Assembly: GCF_015665295.1 (NCBI RefSeq) | Contig: NZ_JADFAJ010000001.1 | Coordinates: 215,197-279,196, forward strand | Direction of reading: 5' to 3' | DNA: 64,000 nucleotides | Source of the DNA: Maricaulis sp. | GTDB taxonomy: Bacteria > Pseudomonadota > Alphaproteobacteria > Caulobacterales > Maricaulaceae | Shown here: positions 8,700 to 16,364 of the stretch, one piece after another | Layout of the letters: each line of letters starts with the position of its first letter | Numbering within the stretch: position 1 is the stretch's first letter | The notes under the pieces: model-generated | Told to the model about the DNA's origin: nothing | Seen by the model: the letters and a program-made list of their open reading frames with translations, nothing else | Database searches by the model: none | Made by a program: the position numbers and the translations under genes

Positions 8700-9692
8700 T
8701 CAGCAATCCAGCAGTATCTTTCCCGCATGGGCGCCGGAATCGAGCCGTTCGTGTGCGGACCGTACATCGTCCAGCGCGAACCGGCTGTCGACAAGCGGGG
8801 CCAGCTTTCCGGCCGCGATCCACGGCCAGACATTTTCCTTTACCGCGGCGGCCAGTCGCGCCTTCTCCGCCAGCGGTCGCGCCCGCAGGGTCGAGCCGGT
8901 CAGCGTGATCCGCTTGAGCATGACCCGCATCAGGTCGAGCTCGACCCGGCTGCCGGCGAGGAAGGCGATCGAGACAATCCGCGCGCCCATATTGGCGCAA
9001 TTGATATTCTTCTGGACATAGCTGCCGCCGACCATGTCGAGGATGACATCGGCCCCGCCGGCCGCTGTGACCACGGCCTCGAAATCTTCCTCGCGATAAT
9101 TGATCGCGATATCGGCACCCAGCGCCTTGCATTGGGCGACCTTGTCCGGTGTCCCGGCGGTGGCAATCACCCGCGCGCCCGCGGCCCTGGCCATCTGGAT
9201 CGCCGTCGAGCCGATCCCGCTTGTCCCGCCATGGACCAGGAATGTTTCATCCCGCGACAAGGCGCCGATCTCGAACACATTGGTCCAGACCGTGAAGACG
9301 GTTTCCGGCAGGCCGGCCGCGTCCGCCACGCTGACCCCCGGGGGGACCGGCAGGACCGAGCCGGCCGGCGCGATTGAATAGTCGGCATAACCCCCACCCG
9401 CCACCAGTGCACAGACCGCGTCACCCACCGCCAGACCGCTGACCCCCTCGCCCAGCACCGCGACATGACCGGCCACCTCCAGGCCCAGCCCTTCCGGTGC
9501 CCCGGGCGGAGCGGGATAAAAGCCAAGACGCTCGATCTGGTCGGGTCGGTTCACACCGCAGGCGACATTGCGGATCAGCACCTCGCCCGGGCCCGGAACC
9601 GGCACGGGCCGGGTCACGATTTCAAGCACATCGGGCCCGCCAGGCTCGCGCGCCATGACGATACGGTTTTCAGTTTTCGCGGCCTCGGTCAT
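8700..9692 (-). CDS. NAD(P)H quinone oxidoreductase, PIG3-type (MDR family)
   Basis: A 330-residue medium-chain reductase without the structural-zinc cysteines. The N-terminal GroES-like domain (about 15-125) contains GVNRPDQIERLGFYP. The Rossmann domain has HGGTSGIGSTAIQMARAAG (about 150-170) for NADPH binding. The spacing and the LPETVFTVWTN motif fit the p53-inducible-gene-3-like quinone reductases. It is expected to reduce small quinones or enones in the cytoplasm. It is divergent from the DUF1192 gene and ends in a terminator. The precise substrate is unknown. Confidence 0.88.
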   Translation of the reverse strand: MTEAAKTENRIVMAREPGGPDVLEIVTRPVPVPGPGEVLIRNVACGVNRPDQIERLGFYPAPPGAPEGLGLEVAGHVAVLGEGVSGLAVGDAVCALVAGGGYADYSIAPAGSVLPVPPGVSVADAAGLPETVFTVWTNVFEIGALSRDETFLVHGGTSGIGSTAIQMARAAGARVIATAGTPDKVAQCKALGADIAINYREEDFEAVVTAAGGADVILDMVGGSYVQKNINCANMGARIVSIAFLAGSRVELDLMRVMLKRITLTGSTLRARPLAEKARLAAAVKENVWPWIAAGKLAPLVDSRFALDDVRSAHERLDSGAHAGKILLDC

Positions 9693-9754
9693 GGGACTTT
9701 GCGTTCCTTCGCGCTATGCTTTGCCTCCCAAACCCAGCATGTGGAGGCCGATCC

Positions 9755-9952
9755 ATGTTTCATGACGAGGACAGCATCGCAAGTCAGCGCGCGCGCCAGG
9801 GCATTATCCCCGGCGAGGATCTGAGCGCCCTGTCCCTGGACGACCTGGCCGAGCGGCGCGCGCTGCTTGAGGACGAAATCCGCCGCATCGACGCGATCAC
9901 TGAAAAAAAGAAGGCCGGGCTGAGCGCAGCCGACGCCGTGTTTAAGCTTTGA
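9755..9952 (+). CDS. DUF1192 family small protein
   Basis: The 65-residue protein has the LSLDDLAERRALLEDEIRRID core that defines DUF1192, a short helical alphaproteobacterial family of unknown function. The N-terminus MFHDEDS and C-terminal segment LSAADAVFKL are also family-like. ATG 9755 is preceded by GTGGAGG about nine bases upstream. It is divergent from the quinone oxidoreductase and lies 79 bp before the DUF1465 gene on the same strand, so the two may share a transcript. Confidence 0.85.
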   Translation: MFHDEDSIASQRARQGIIPGEDLSALSLDDLAERRALLEDEIRRIDAITEKKKAGLSAADAVFKL

Positions 9953-10031
9953 TCAAACTCTTTGGGCACACTGGCCCGAGCCTTGCTACGATTCGCTCGT
10001 AATCCGTGATCGACGCACGAATGGACGCGTA

Positions 10032-10559
10032 ATGACCGATAGTCACACACCAACCCTTTTTCCTGCCGGTGGCGCCCCCGCCGCCCGGGCTCAGGACTTT
10101 GCCGCCTCGGAGATGTTCCAGAAACTTTTCCGCGAGGGCATGGACCTGGTCGAGGAGACCGCGAGCTATCTCGACGGGCCGGGTCGTGACGATTCCAAAT
10201 CACTCGACCGCGCCGGGGCCCTGTCCTACGCCACAGAAAGCATGAAGCTGACCACCCGTTTGATGCAGGCGGCCTCCTGGCTGCTGGCACAGCGCGCGGT
10301 TGCCGAAGGCGAGATGTCCGCCGAGGCCGCGACCGACGGAAAATACCGCCTGTCCGCCGATCGTCCGAGCGAGAAACTTTGGCCGGAAGGCGAGACGCCG
10401 CCAGTCGTGCTCGGTGAGCTCGTGCGCCGCTCGCGCTCGCTCTATGCCCGCCTCAAGCGGATCGACGACAATCTTTATGTTGACGGTGTGATCGAGGCCG
10501 AAGCCAATCCGGTCGCCGACCAGATGGCGATGTTGCGCGGCGCTTTCGGCCAGCGCTGA
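10032..10559 (+). CDS. DUF1465 family protein
   Basis: The 175-residue protein matches DUF1465, an all-helical alphaproteobacterial family of unknown function. The segments FQKLFREGMDLVEETASYLD and LSYATESMKLTTRLMQAASW, and VLGELVRRSRSLYARLKRID near residue 140, are the conserved helices. No signal peptide or membrane segment is present. It follows DUF1192 and is closed by a bidirectional terminator shared with rpmE. Confidence 0.85.
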   Translation: MTDSHTPTLFPAGGAPAARAQDFAASEMFQKLFREGMDLVEETASYLDGPGRDDSKSLDRAGALSYATESMKLTTRLMQAASWLLAQRAVAEGEMSAEAATDGKYRLSADRPSEKLWPEGETPPVVLGELVRRSRSLYARLKRIDDNLYVDGVIEAEANPVADQMAMLRGAFGQR

Positions 10560-10585
10560 TCGGCACAACACAAATCGCCAGACAG

Positions 10586-10622
10586 AAAAAGGCCCGCTCC
10601 CGGAAGGAGCGGGCCTTTTTCT
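10586..10622. terminator. Bidirectional intrinsic terminator
   Basis: GGCCCGCTCC (10591-10600) pairs perfectly with GGAGCGGGCC (10606-10615). An A-run precedes it and a T-run follows, so it serves both the DUF1465 gene and rpmE. Confidence 0.92.
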
Positions 10623-10644
10623 GTCGCAAGGGACGTCGAAAGGC

Positions 10645-10863
10645 TTACGCGAAGCCCTTGAACTTGTCCTTGAAGCGCGACACGCGGCCGCCACGGTCCA
10701 GCATATGCTGGTTGCCGCCGGTCCAGGCCGGGTGCGACGTCGGATCGATGTCGAGATTGATCGTATCGCCTTCCTTGCCCCAGGTGGATTTGGTCTGGAA
10801 GGTGGTCCCGTCAGTCATCACCACATTGATGAGGTGATAGTCGGGATGAGTTTCCTTTTTCAT
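10645..10863 (-). CDS. rpmE: 50S ribosomal protein L31
   Basis: The 72-residue product starts [19 protein letters not shown] and ends in [13 protein letters not shown], typical of the alphaproteobacterial L31. It lacks the zinc-binding cysteines of the C+ form, so it is the zinc-independent type. ATG 10863 gives the conserved N-terminus; upstream in-frame codons have no family support. It is probably monocistronic, ending at the shared terminator 10586-10622. Confidence 0.96.
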   Translation of the reverse strand: MKKETHPDYHLINVVMTDGTTFQTKSTWGKEGDTINLDIDPTSHPAWTGGNQHMLDRGGRVSRFKDKFKGFA

Positions 10864-11028
10864 CGGTCCGGCTTTCTCTTGTCTGCCGCGCAACGGGATT
10901 ACGTTGCCCCGCACGCAGCTCATGTAAACTCAGGAGCGGGGCTGATAGCGGAAGATGCCCGCCAAGGCAAGCGGGGCGTGGAGTCTGGCGGAGCGGGTCA
11001 CCGCTTGTGATTTGGGGTCTGGCCGGAC

Positions 11029-11044
11029 GTATGTATAATCATAC
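11029..11044. promoter_or_regulatory. Palindromic operator over the ccdAB -10 box
   Basis: The sequence gtatgtataatcatac has 5-bp perfect arms (11029-11033 and 11040-11044) around a consensus TATAAT at 11034-11039, 23 bp before the ccdA start. A weak -35 candidate (TTTGGG, 11011-11016) gives a 17-bp spacer. Antitoxins of this class repress their own promoter, so this is the likely autoregulatory operator. Confidence 0.65.
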
Positions 11045-11061
11045 ACACACTGGAGTCAGCC

Positions 11062-11325
11062 ATGTCCGAACAACGCTATCCCGCATCCGAGCGCCGCAAG
11101 CGCACCAATCTCACTGTCCGCGAAGATGTGATGGCCGAAGCCAAGGCGCTCGGTCTCAACACCTCCCGCGCTGCAGAGGCTGGTATCGAAGCCGCCATCC
11201 GGGAAGAAAAGGGCCGCCGCTGGCTGGAAGAGAACCGCGAAGGCATCAAGGCGCACAATGCGCGGATTGCGCGGGAGGGGCCGCTCCTTGGCATGCCGTG
11301 GTGGGCCCAGCCGGACGAAAAATAG
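11062..11325 (+). CDS. ccdA: CcdA-type antitoxin
   Basis: The 87-residue protein has an N-terminal DNA-binding ribbon-helix-helix region (RKRTNLTVREDVMAEAKALG, about residues 13-32). The C-terminal tail (RRWLEENREGIKAHNARIARE) is the toxin-binding segment typical of CcdA. It neutralises the following CcdB toxin and represses the operon. The stop is directly followed by the toxin ATG. Upstream is a palindrome over the -10 box. A chromosomal pair like this may be a stabilising or relic addiction module. Confidence 0.88.
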   Translation: MSEQRYPASERRKRTNLTVREDVMAEAKALGLNTSRAAEAGIEAAIREEKGRRWLEENREGIKAHNARIAREGPLLGMPWWAQPDEK

Positions 11326-11634
11326 ATGGCCCGCTTCGACGTCTATCGTCCCACCGGCCGTCCAGCGTCCTGGCTGGTCGATGTCCAGTCCAGCCTGCTC
11401 AGCGACCTGGAGAGCCGGGTCGGCATCCCCTTGGTCCCGCTAGAAGGCGGACGGCAAGAGACCATCGACCGGCTGATGCCCGTTCTCGGCATTGAGGGGC
11501 AGGACTTCGTGCTGGTGACCACCGACATCGCCATGGTCCCGACACACCTGCTCGGAACGCCCGTCACCAATATCGAAGCCGAACACCGCGACACGATCAC
11601 GGCGGCGATGGATTTTCTGTTTCAGGGGTATTGA
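11326..11634 (+). CDS. ccdB: CcdB-type gyrase-targeting toxin
   Basis: The 102-residue protein matches CcdB: MARFDVYRP at the N-terminus, WLVDVQSSLLSDLESRVGIPLVPL in the middle, and AAMDFLFQGY at the C-terminus in place of the plasmid F DFLLGGI-type ending. CcdB poisons the GyrA subunit of DNA gyrase. The C-terminal residues that contact gyrase in the F-plasmid protein are Trp-Gly-Ile; here the end is Phe-Gln-Gly-Tyr, so potency is uncertain. The start directly abuts the ccdA stop, indicating coupled translation. Confidence 0.88.
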   Translation: MARFDVYRPTGRPASWLVDVQSSLLSDLESRVGIPLVPLEGGRQETIDRLMPVLGIEGQDFVLVTTDIAMVPTHLLGTPVTNIEAEHRDTITAAMDFLFQGY

Positions 11635-11714
11635 GAGGGCGCCGCTGGTCGAGCTCTTGAATATCTGCGCGCCGACGCACTCTTGGCCATACATCCCTTG
11701 CCGAGAGAAAGCCT

Positions 11715-11787
11715 TATCCGGTTCTTGGGCTCAAGGGTGAAACCGCGAAGCGGCGGCTGCGCCGCCCTTGACCTCAAGAACCAGATA
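11715..11787. repeat. Structured intergenic element, copy A
   Basis: Outer arms 11715-11737 and 11765-11787 pair at 20 of 23 positions. Inside are two small hairpins, CCGC-gaa-GCGG (11743-11753) and CGGC-tgc-GCCG (11754-11764). Copy B is at 51457-51533. The stretch ctcaagggtgaaaccgcga is identical in both, while the outer stems differ but still pair. Confidence 0.8.
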
Positions 11788-11875
11788 CAGCCCGCTGGCA
11801 GGCTTGGGTTTTAAGGATCGCTCCGCGCAAGGCGCGGTTGGACGCAGCATTCAGGTCACGATGCTGGCTGCCACA

Positions 11876-11935
11876 GGTCCCCGCCCTTGATGGGCGAGGT
11901 GGATCGCCAGACAGGGCGAGACGGAGTGGGTGATA
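11876..11935. repeat. Second intergenic repeat, copy 1
   Basis: It shares gcgaggtggatcgcc and agggcgagacggag with 52585-52640. It begins with a CGCCC/GGGCG hairpin. Similar GC-rich sequences are scattered through many alphaproteobacterial intergenic regions (recollection). Confidence 0.7.
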
Positions 11936-11968
11936 GGCGTTACGGGAAGGACCTGCTCGCCTCTCCCC

Positions 11969-12958
11969 CTACCGCGACGTCAGCTTCAGCTCGATCCGCC
12001 GATTGCGCTGGTTCGCCTCCGCGCTGAGGCCTTCCACGATCGGATAATGCTCACCGAACCCGGCTGCGACCAGGCGGTCGGAGGGAACACCCAATTGTTC
12101 CATCCAGTTCACCACCGAGATGGCGCGGGCGGCGGAGAGGTGCCAGTTGGACGGATAGGTGGTGCGGATCGGGACCGGATCGGTATGGCCGTCAATGCGG
12201 ATCACCCATTCCAGATCATCCGGAATTTCATCGGTCAGCTGGATGATCGCGTCCGCGATCGGACGCAGGCTTTCACGGCCCTCGTTTGACAGGGCGGCCG
12301 ACCCGGACGGGAAAAGCACGTCCGTTTCGAAAACGAAACGATCGCCGACAATGCGCACGCCGGTACGGTTTCCGAGGATGGCGCGCAGGCGTCCGAAGAA
12401 ATCGGAGCGGTAGACCGCCAGCTCGGCGGCGCGCTCTGCAAGCGCGGCATTGAGGCGTTCGCCGAGATTGATGACCTGGGCCTCGGCCTCCTCGGCGCGC
12501 TGCTCGGCCGCATCTAGGGCGGCATTGAGCGTCGCGATCTGGTCGCGCAGGGCCTGGATCTGCAGGTTGAGCATCATCAGGGCGCGGCGGCTCTCCTCGG
12601 AGAGCTCGCGCTCGGCATCCAGCTCGTCCTGCAGGGCGGCGGTCTGGGTGCTGGCCATGGCGAGCGCGTCGGTCAGGGCATCGCGTTCGGTCTCCAGACC
12701 GGAGACCCGCAGTTCAAGCTCGGTGTTTTCCGCCTGGGTCAGCGCGAGCTCGTCGGCCAGCTGGGCGAGCTGGGCATTGAGCGCCGCGAGCTGCTCGTCC
12801 CGCCCGGTCAGGGCGCGCGACAGGGCGAACTGGCCGGCCACAAAGATCGACAGAAGAAAGACAATGACCAGCAGCAGCGTGGCCAGGGCATCGACAAAGC
12901 CCGGCCAGTGATCGCCATTGTCGGCTTCCTGGAAACGCGCGAAACGCGGCAAGGCCAT
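11969..12958 (-). CDS. MotB/OmpA-type peptidoglycan-binding membrane protein
   Basis: The 329-residue protein has a short cytoplasmic N-terminus, one TM helix (about 21-45, FVDALATLLLVIVFLLSIFV), a long coiled coil (about 55-175) and a C-terminal OmpA domain (about 205-325) with IRIDGHTDPVPI and the NQRNRRIELKL motif that binds peptidoglycan. The Asp in GFVDALA corresponds to the ion-conducting Asp of MotB/TolR. It follows its MotA/TolQ-like partner by three bases, so the two should form a proton-driven complex spanning to the cell wall. Its role is unknown. Confidence 0.85.
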   Translation of the reverse strand: MALPRFARFQEADNGDHWPGFVDALATLLLVIVFLLSIFVAGQFALSRALTGRDEQLAALNAQLAQLADELALTQAENTELELRVSGLETERDALTDALAMASTQTAALQDELDAERELSEESRRALMMLNLQIQALRDQIATLNAALDAAEQRAEEAEAQVINLGERLNAALAERAAELAVYRSDFFGRLRAILGNRTGVRIVGDRFVFETDVLFPSGSAALSNEGRESLRPIADAIIQLTDEIPDDLEWVIRIDGHTDPVPIRTTYPSNWHLSAARAISVVNWMEQLGVPSDRLVAAGFGEHYPIVEGLSAEANQRNRRIELKLTSR

Positions 12959-12961
12959 GGC

Positions 12962-13954
12962 CTATTCCCCTCCCCGCTCCCGCGATTGCAGGGCCCGGAT
13001 CAGCACCCGGATCTCGTCACGCAGGGCGCGCATCGATTCTTCCTGGCTGGCCCGGCTGTCCTCGGCAAAACGCTGCAGCGTGGTGTCCATCTGGCGGGCA
13101 TTGCGCTCGAGCGTATGCGACAGGCGATCGAGCGTCTCGGCGGTCTGCTGCAGCAGGGCACCGACATAGGCGGTCGAGACCTCGCCATCATCGCCGACCG
13201 ACGGCCCCGCGGCGGCGAGCCGCGAGATTGACGACAGCCATTCCTCGATCTCGTTGTAGAAACGGTTCTGGGCGCGGCTGGCCTGCAGGTCGAGGAAACC
13301 GATGACCAGCGAGCCGGCGAGACCGAAGAGCGAGGAGGCGAAGGCCGTGCCCATGCCCTGGATCGGATCCTCGATGGCCGACATAAGCCGCAACACATCC
13401 GCCTCACCGCCGGTCGAGCTTTCCGTGACGGCACGCACGGCTTCACCGACATCCGAGACCACCGACAGCAGACCCCAGAAAGTGCCAAGCAGGCCGAGGA
13501 AGATCAAAAGGCGGCCGAAATAGCGCGTGAAGGCGCCCGCTTCCGACATCCGTGCCCCGACCGAGTCGAGCACCGTGCGCACCGAACCGGCCGACAGCGA
13601 GACACGGCCATCGGCCTGCGAGATCATCGACGCCATCGGCGCGATCAGGGCCGGCGGGCTCGGCAGGCTGGCCGGATCTTCGGCCGAGCGGAAGCGGATC
13701 AGCCAGCGCGCGGCCGGGCCGATCCCCAGCGCCTGGGCAAAGGTGTAGAGCAGGCCGATCACCAGCACGCCCAGAATGAGACCATTGATCGCCGGATTGG
13801 CCCGGAAGGCTTCTTCCAGTGGTTCGATCAGGAAGATGCCAAGTGCCGCCACCACCGCCGTAAACAGCGCCATCCAGATGATGTAGCGCCACGGCCCGGT
13901 GAACCGGACGCTGGGCGCCCCGGACATATCCTGATCGGAATTGAGAACGGGCAT
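12962..13954 (-). CDS. MotA/TolQ/ExbB-type proton channel protein
   Basis: The 330-residue membrane protein has TM helices at about 24-45, 57-76 and 140-165 and a further one in GMGTAFASSLFGLAGSLVIGF (about 200-225), the last two being the conserved channel pair of the MotA/TolQ/ExbB superfamily. The C-terminal 90 residues are a cytoplasmic coiled coil. GAGGGG precedes ATG 13954. It is the first gene of a two-gene operon with the OmpA-domain protein. Flagellar, ExbB and Zorya-type uses are all possible for this fold, and no flagellar, TonB or nuclease gene is adjacent. Confidence 0.82.
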   Translation of the reverse strand: MPVLNSDQDMSGAPSVRFTGPWRYIIWMALFTAVVAALGIFLIEPLEEAFRANPAINGLILGVLVIGLLYTFAQALGIGPAARWLIRFRSAEDPASLPSPPALIAPMASMISQADGRVSLSAGSVRTVLDSVGARMSEAGAFTRYFGRLLIFLGLLGTFWGLLSVVSDVGEAVRAVTESSTGGEADVLRLMSAIEDPIQGMGTAFASSLFGLAGSLVIGFLDLQASRAQNRFYNEIEEWLSSISRLAAAGPSVGDDGEVSTAYVGALLQQTAETLDRLSHTLERNARQMDTTLQRFAEDSRASQEESMRALRDEIRVLIRALQSRERGGE

Positions 13955-14200
13955 GCTGACCCCTCGTAATAGCCGCCGTCTTTCCTACCCCCCGCATTGG
14001 GACAATTTGGTGGCGAGGTCAAAGGGCAGGTGCGAACTAATCGCCGGAAAGCCGGGCGCGGCGGACCGGCCCGCGCAGTTTATATCCGGATCGGAAACAA
14101 TGAACCGCCAGATCCATGGTTTTTCCCGAGCCGCGGCATAGCCATTTTCCCGCCATTGCTTTCAGGGCGCTGAGCCCCCCGCTCGCCAACGGAGTTTCCC

Positions 14201-14809
14201 ATGCCCAATACGCCCCCCCGCCACATCCTTCGCATTGATGCCAGCATGCGTCGCAACGGCTCGGTGACGCGCCAGCTCGCCGATACACTGATCGAGCGCC
14301 TCACGACGGCAGACAGCGCGACGGGCGTGACCCGCCGCGATCTGGCCGACAATCCGCCGGCCTTCATCGACGAGGCCTGGATTGGCGCCAATTTCACAGA
14401 TGCGGACGCCCGAAGCGACGCCCAGAAGGCCGTGCTGGCCCGCTCCGATGAACTGATCGCCGAACTGCAGGCCGCCGACACGCTGGTCATCGCCACGCCG
14501 GTCTACAATTTCGGCGTACCCGCCGCGCTCAAGGCCTGGATCGACCTCATCGCCCGGGCCCGGGTAACCTTCAAATACACTGAAAACGGTCCGGTCGGCT
14601 TGCTGACGGGCAAGCGCGCCATCATTGTCGCCGCCTCCGGTGGCACCAAGGCCGGCAGCGAGATCGATTTCGCGACCACCTACTTGAAGCACGTGCTCGG
14701 CTTTATCGGCATCCATGATGTCCAGATCATCGCCGCTGACCAGCTCGGCCAGGGCGCCGACGAAAAGCTTGCCGCGGCCGGCGATGCAATCGAACGTCTC
14801 GCGGCGTAA
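14201..14809 (+). CDS. azoR: FMN-dependent NADH-azoreductase
   Basis: A 202-residue flavodoxin-fold reductase. The N-terminal RIDASMRRNGSVTRQLAD motif (phosphate binding by FMN), TPVYNFGVPAALKAWIDLI (about residues 106-124) and the late VAASGGTK segment are hallmarks of AzoR. It catalyses two-electron reduction of quinones and azo compounds with NADH, protecting against electrophilic quinones. The gene stands alone and ends seven bases before an imperfect palindromic repeat (14816-14860) that separates it from the converging suhB gene. Confidence 0.93.
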   Translation: MPNTPPRHILRIDASMRRNGSVTRQLADTLIERLTTADSATGVTRRDLADNPPAFIDEAWIGANFTDADARSDAQKAVLARSDELIAELQAADTLVIATPVYNFGVPAALKAWIDLIARARVTFKYTENGPVGLLTGKRAIIVAASGGTKAGSEIDFATTYLKHVLGFIGIHDVQIIAADQLGQGADEKLAAAGDAIERLAA

Positions 14810-14815
14810 CAAACA

Positions 14816-14860
14816 GGGGACAGGTACAGTTAACGCCAGGCGTTAATTGTAACTGTCCCC
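14816..14860. repeat. Palindromic intergenic repeat, copy 1
   Basis: Arms ggggacaggtacagttaacg... and ...cgttaattgtaactgtcccc pair with two mismatches over 22 bases. A closely related perfect palindrome lies at 52666-52708. It sits between two convergent genes. Confidence 0.8.
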
Positions 14861-14878
14861 GAATTGGACCCGAATTAG

Positions 14879-15676
14879 CTAGGCTGCGGCCTTTTTCAGG
14901 CGCTCGACAACCTCGGCCAGGATCGGCTCGTTGCCGGCAGCGATATTGCCGGTTTCCAGGACATTTTCGGCGTGGTCGATTTCGGCGATGAAACCGCCCG
15001 CTTCCCTGACCAGGATAATGCCGGCGGCGATGTCCCAGGACTTCAGGCCGCGTTCCCAGAAGCCGTCATAGCGGCCGGCGGCGACCCAGGCGAGGTCGAG
15101 CGCGGCGGAGCCCATGCGGCGGATGCCGGCGCAATGCGGCATGATCTGGTGCAATTCCTTCAAGAAGCGGGCCTGACCCGGCTTGCCGATATAGGGCGTG
15201 CCGGTGGAGATCACGGCCTCGTCGAAATGCTTGCGTTCGGCGACGCGCAGGCGGCGATCGGCAAGCCAGGCGCCGCGGCCTTTCTCGGCATGGAACATTT
15301 CGTCGGTGGCGGGATTGTAGACCACGCCGGCCACCAGCTCGCCCTCGCGCTCGAGCGCGATGGAAACAGCGAAATGCGGCATGCCGTGCAGGAAGTTCAG
15401 CGTGCCGTCGAGCGGATCGACGATCCAGCGGTGCGAGCGGTCGCTGCCTTCGACAATGCCGCGCTCTTCCATCAGGAAGCCATAGCCCGGACGGGCCTGG
15501 CTCAGCCGGTCATAGATGATGTCCTCGGCCTTGTGGTCCGCGACGGAGACGAAATCCGCCGGACCCTTGCGCGAAACCTGCAGGTGCTCGATGTCGCGAA
15601 AGTCGCGATTGAGCGAGCGGCCGGCGCGCGCGGCGACATCGGTCATGACGGTGAGGAGCGGAGACAGCGTACCCAT
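14879..15676 (-). CDS. suhB: Inositol monophosphatase family protein (SuhB)
   Basis: The 265-residue lithium-sensitive phosphatase carries the metal-binding motifs FLMEERG (Glu), WIVDPLDGTLNFLHG (about residues 85-99) and the C-terminal SWDIAAGIILVREAGG (about 211-226). Members hydrolyse inositol-1-phosphate and related sugar phosphates; E. coli SuhB also affects ribosome synthesis. It lies four bases after efp on the same strand, so both are probably co-transcribed. Confidence 0.93.
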   Translation of the reverse strand: MGTLSPLLTVMTDVAARAGRSLNRDFRDIEHLQVSRKGPADFVSVADHKAEDIIYDRLSQARPGYGFLMEERGIVEGSDRSHRWIVDPLDGTLNFLHGMPHFAVSIALEREGELVAGVVYNPATDEMFHAEKGRGAWLADRRLRVAERKHFDEAVISTGTPYIGKPGQARFLKELHQIMPHCAGIRRMGSAALDLAWVAAGRYDGFWERGLKSWDIAAGIILVREAGGFIAEIDHAENVLETGNIAAGNEPILAEVVERLKKAAA

Positions 15677-15680
15677 GGGA

Positions 15681-16247
15681 TCAGTCCGCCCGCTTCACGT
15701 AGGAGCCGTCCTCGGTCGCAACGATGATGCGCTCGCCGACGCCGACAAAGGGCGGCACTGAGGAGCGGACACCGTTGGACAGGATGGCCGGCTTGTAGGA
15801 ATTGGCGGCCGTCTGGCCCTTCACCACCGGCTCGGTATCCGCGACTTCCAGGGTGACATGCTGCGGCAAGGAAATGCCGATCGGACGCTCTTCATGGAAT
15901 TCAACAACGACATTCATGCCATCGGTCAGATAGGCGGCGCGCTCCTCACCGACGAAATCGGTCTGCAGCTCGATCTGCTCATAGGTCTCGGCGTCCATGA
16001 AGGTGAGCATGTCATCGCTCGCGAACAGGAAAGTGTGATCCTTCTGCTCGAGACGGACGCGCTCGACCTTGTCGGCGGCGCGGAAACGCTCGTTCAGCTT
16101 GCGACCATCGAGCAGGTTTTTCAGCTCGACCTGGGCGAAGGCGCCGCCCTTTCCCGGCTTGACGTGGTCCGTCTTCACGGCAACCCACAGGGTTTCCTGG
16201 TGCATGAGGACATTGCCGGGGCGGATTTCGTTACCGTTGATTTTCAT
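15681..16247 (-). CDS. efp: Translation elongation factor P
   Basis: The 188-residue protein has the three beta-barrel layout of EF-P, which rescues ribosomes stalled at polyproline. The loop KPGKGGAF (about residues 31-38) carries the Lys that EpmA-type enzymes modify, so a lysine rather than arginine modification is predicted. [14 protein letters not shown] and YKPAILSNG in domain III are canonical. No modification enzyme gene is seen nearby. It is the first gene of an efp-suhB pair. Confidence 0.97.
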   Translation of the reverse strand: MKINGNEIRPGNVLMHQETLWVAVKTDHVKPGKGGAFAQVELKNLLDGRKLNERFRAADKVERVRLEQKDHTFLFASDDMLTFMDAETYEQIELQTDFVGEERAAYLTDGMNVVVEFHEERPIGISLPQHVTLEVADTEPVVKGQTAANSYKPAILSNGVRSSVPPFVGVGERIIVATEDGSYVKRAD

Positions 16248-16364
16248 GACTCACCTGTCGCCGCTGCTGTGCGGCCCATCTGTCGCGCGGGCGCGCGCGC
16301 GCCGCAAAGTGGCGCTCTCCTATCAGCGGGCATGCGGAACGGCAAGCCGCGCGGCACCGGGCCG

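Larger units (their letters stand above)
11635..11968. other. Gene-free gap with two intergenic repeat elements
   Basis: This 334-bp convergent gap between ccdB and the OmpA-like gene holds no ORF with coding support. It contains one copy of a covarying structured element (about 11692-11810) and one copy of a second repeat (11876-11935). Both recur in the 51.4-52.7 kb region. Confidence 0.75.

Noticed and set aside
8601..8700. tRNA-like fold upstream of the DUF1013 gene (ggtctgc ... gcagacc)
   Set aside because: There is an inverted repeat, but no TpsiC or anticodon arm features, and the length is wrong.
11969..13954. Zorya-type anti-phage motor (ZorAB)
   Set aside because: The fold fits, but ZorC/ZorD or ZorE-type partners are absent from both sides, and the neighbours are housekeeping genes.
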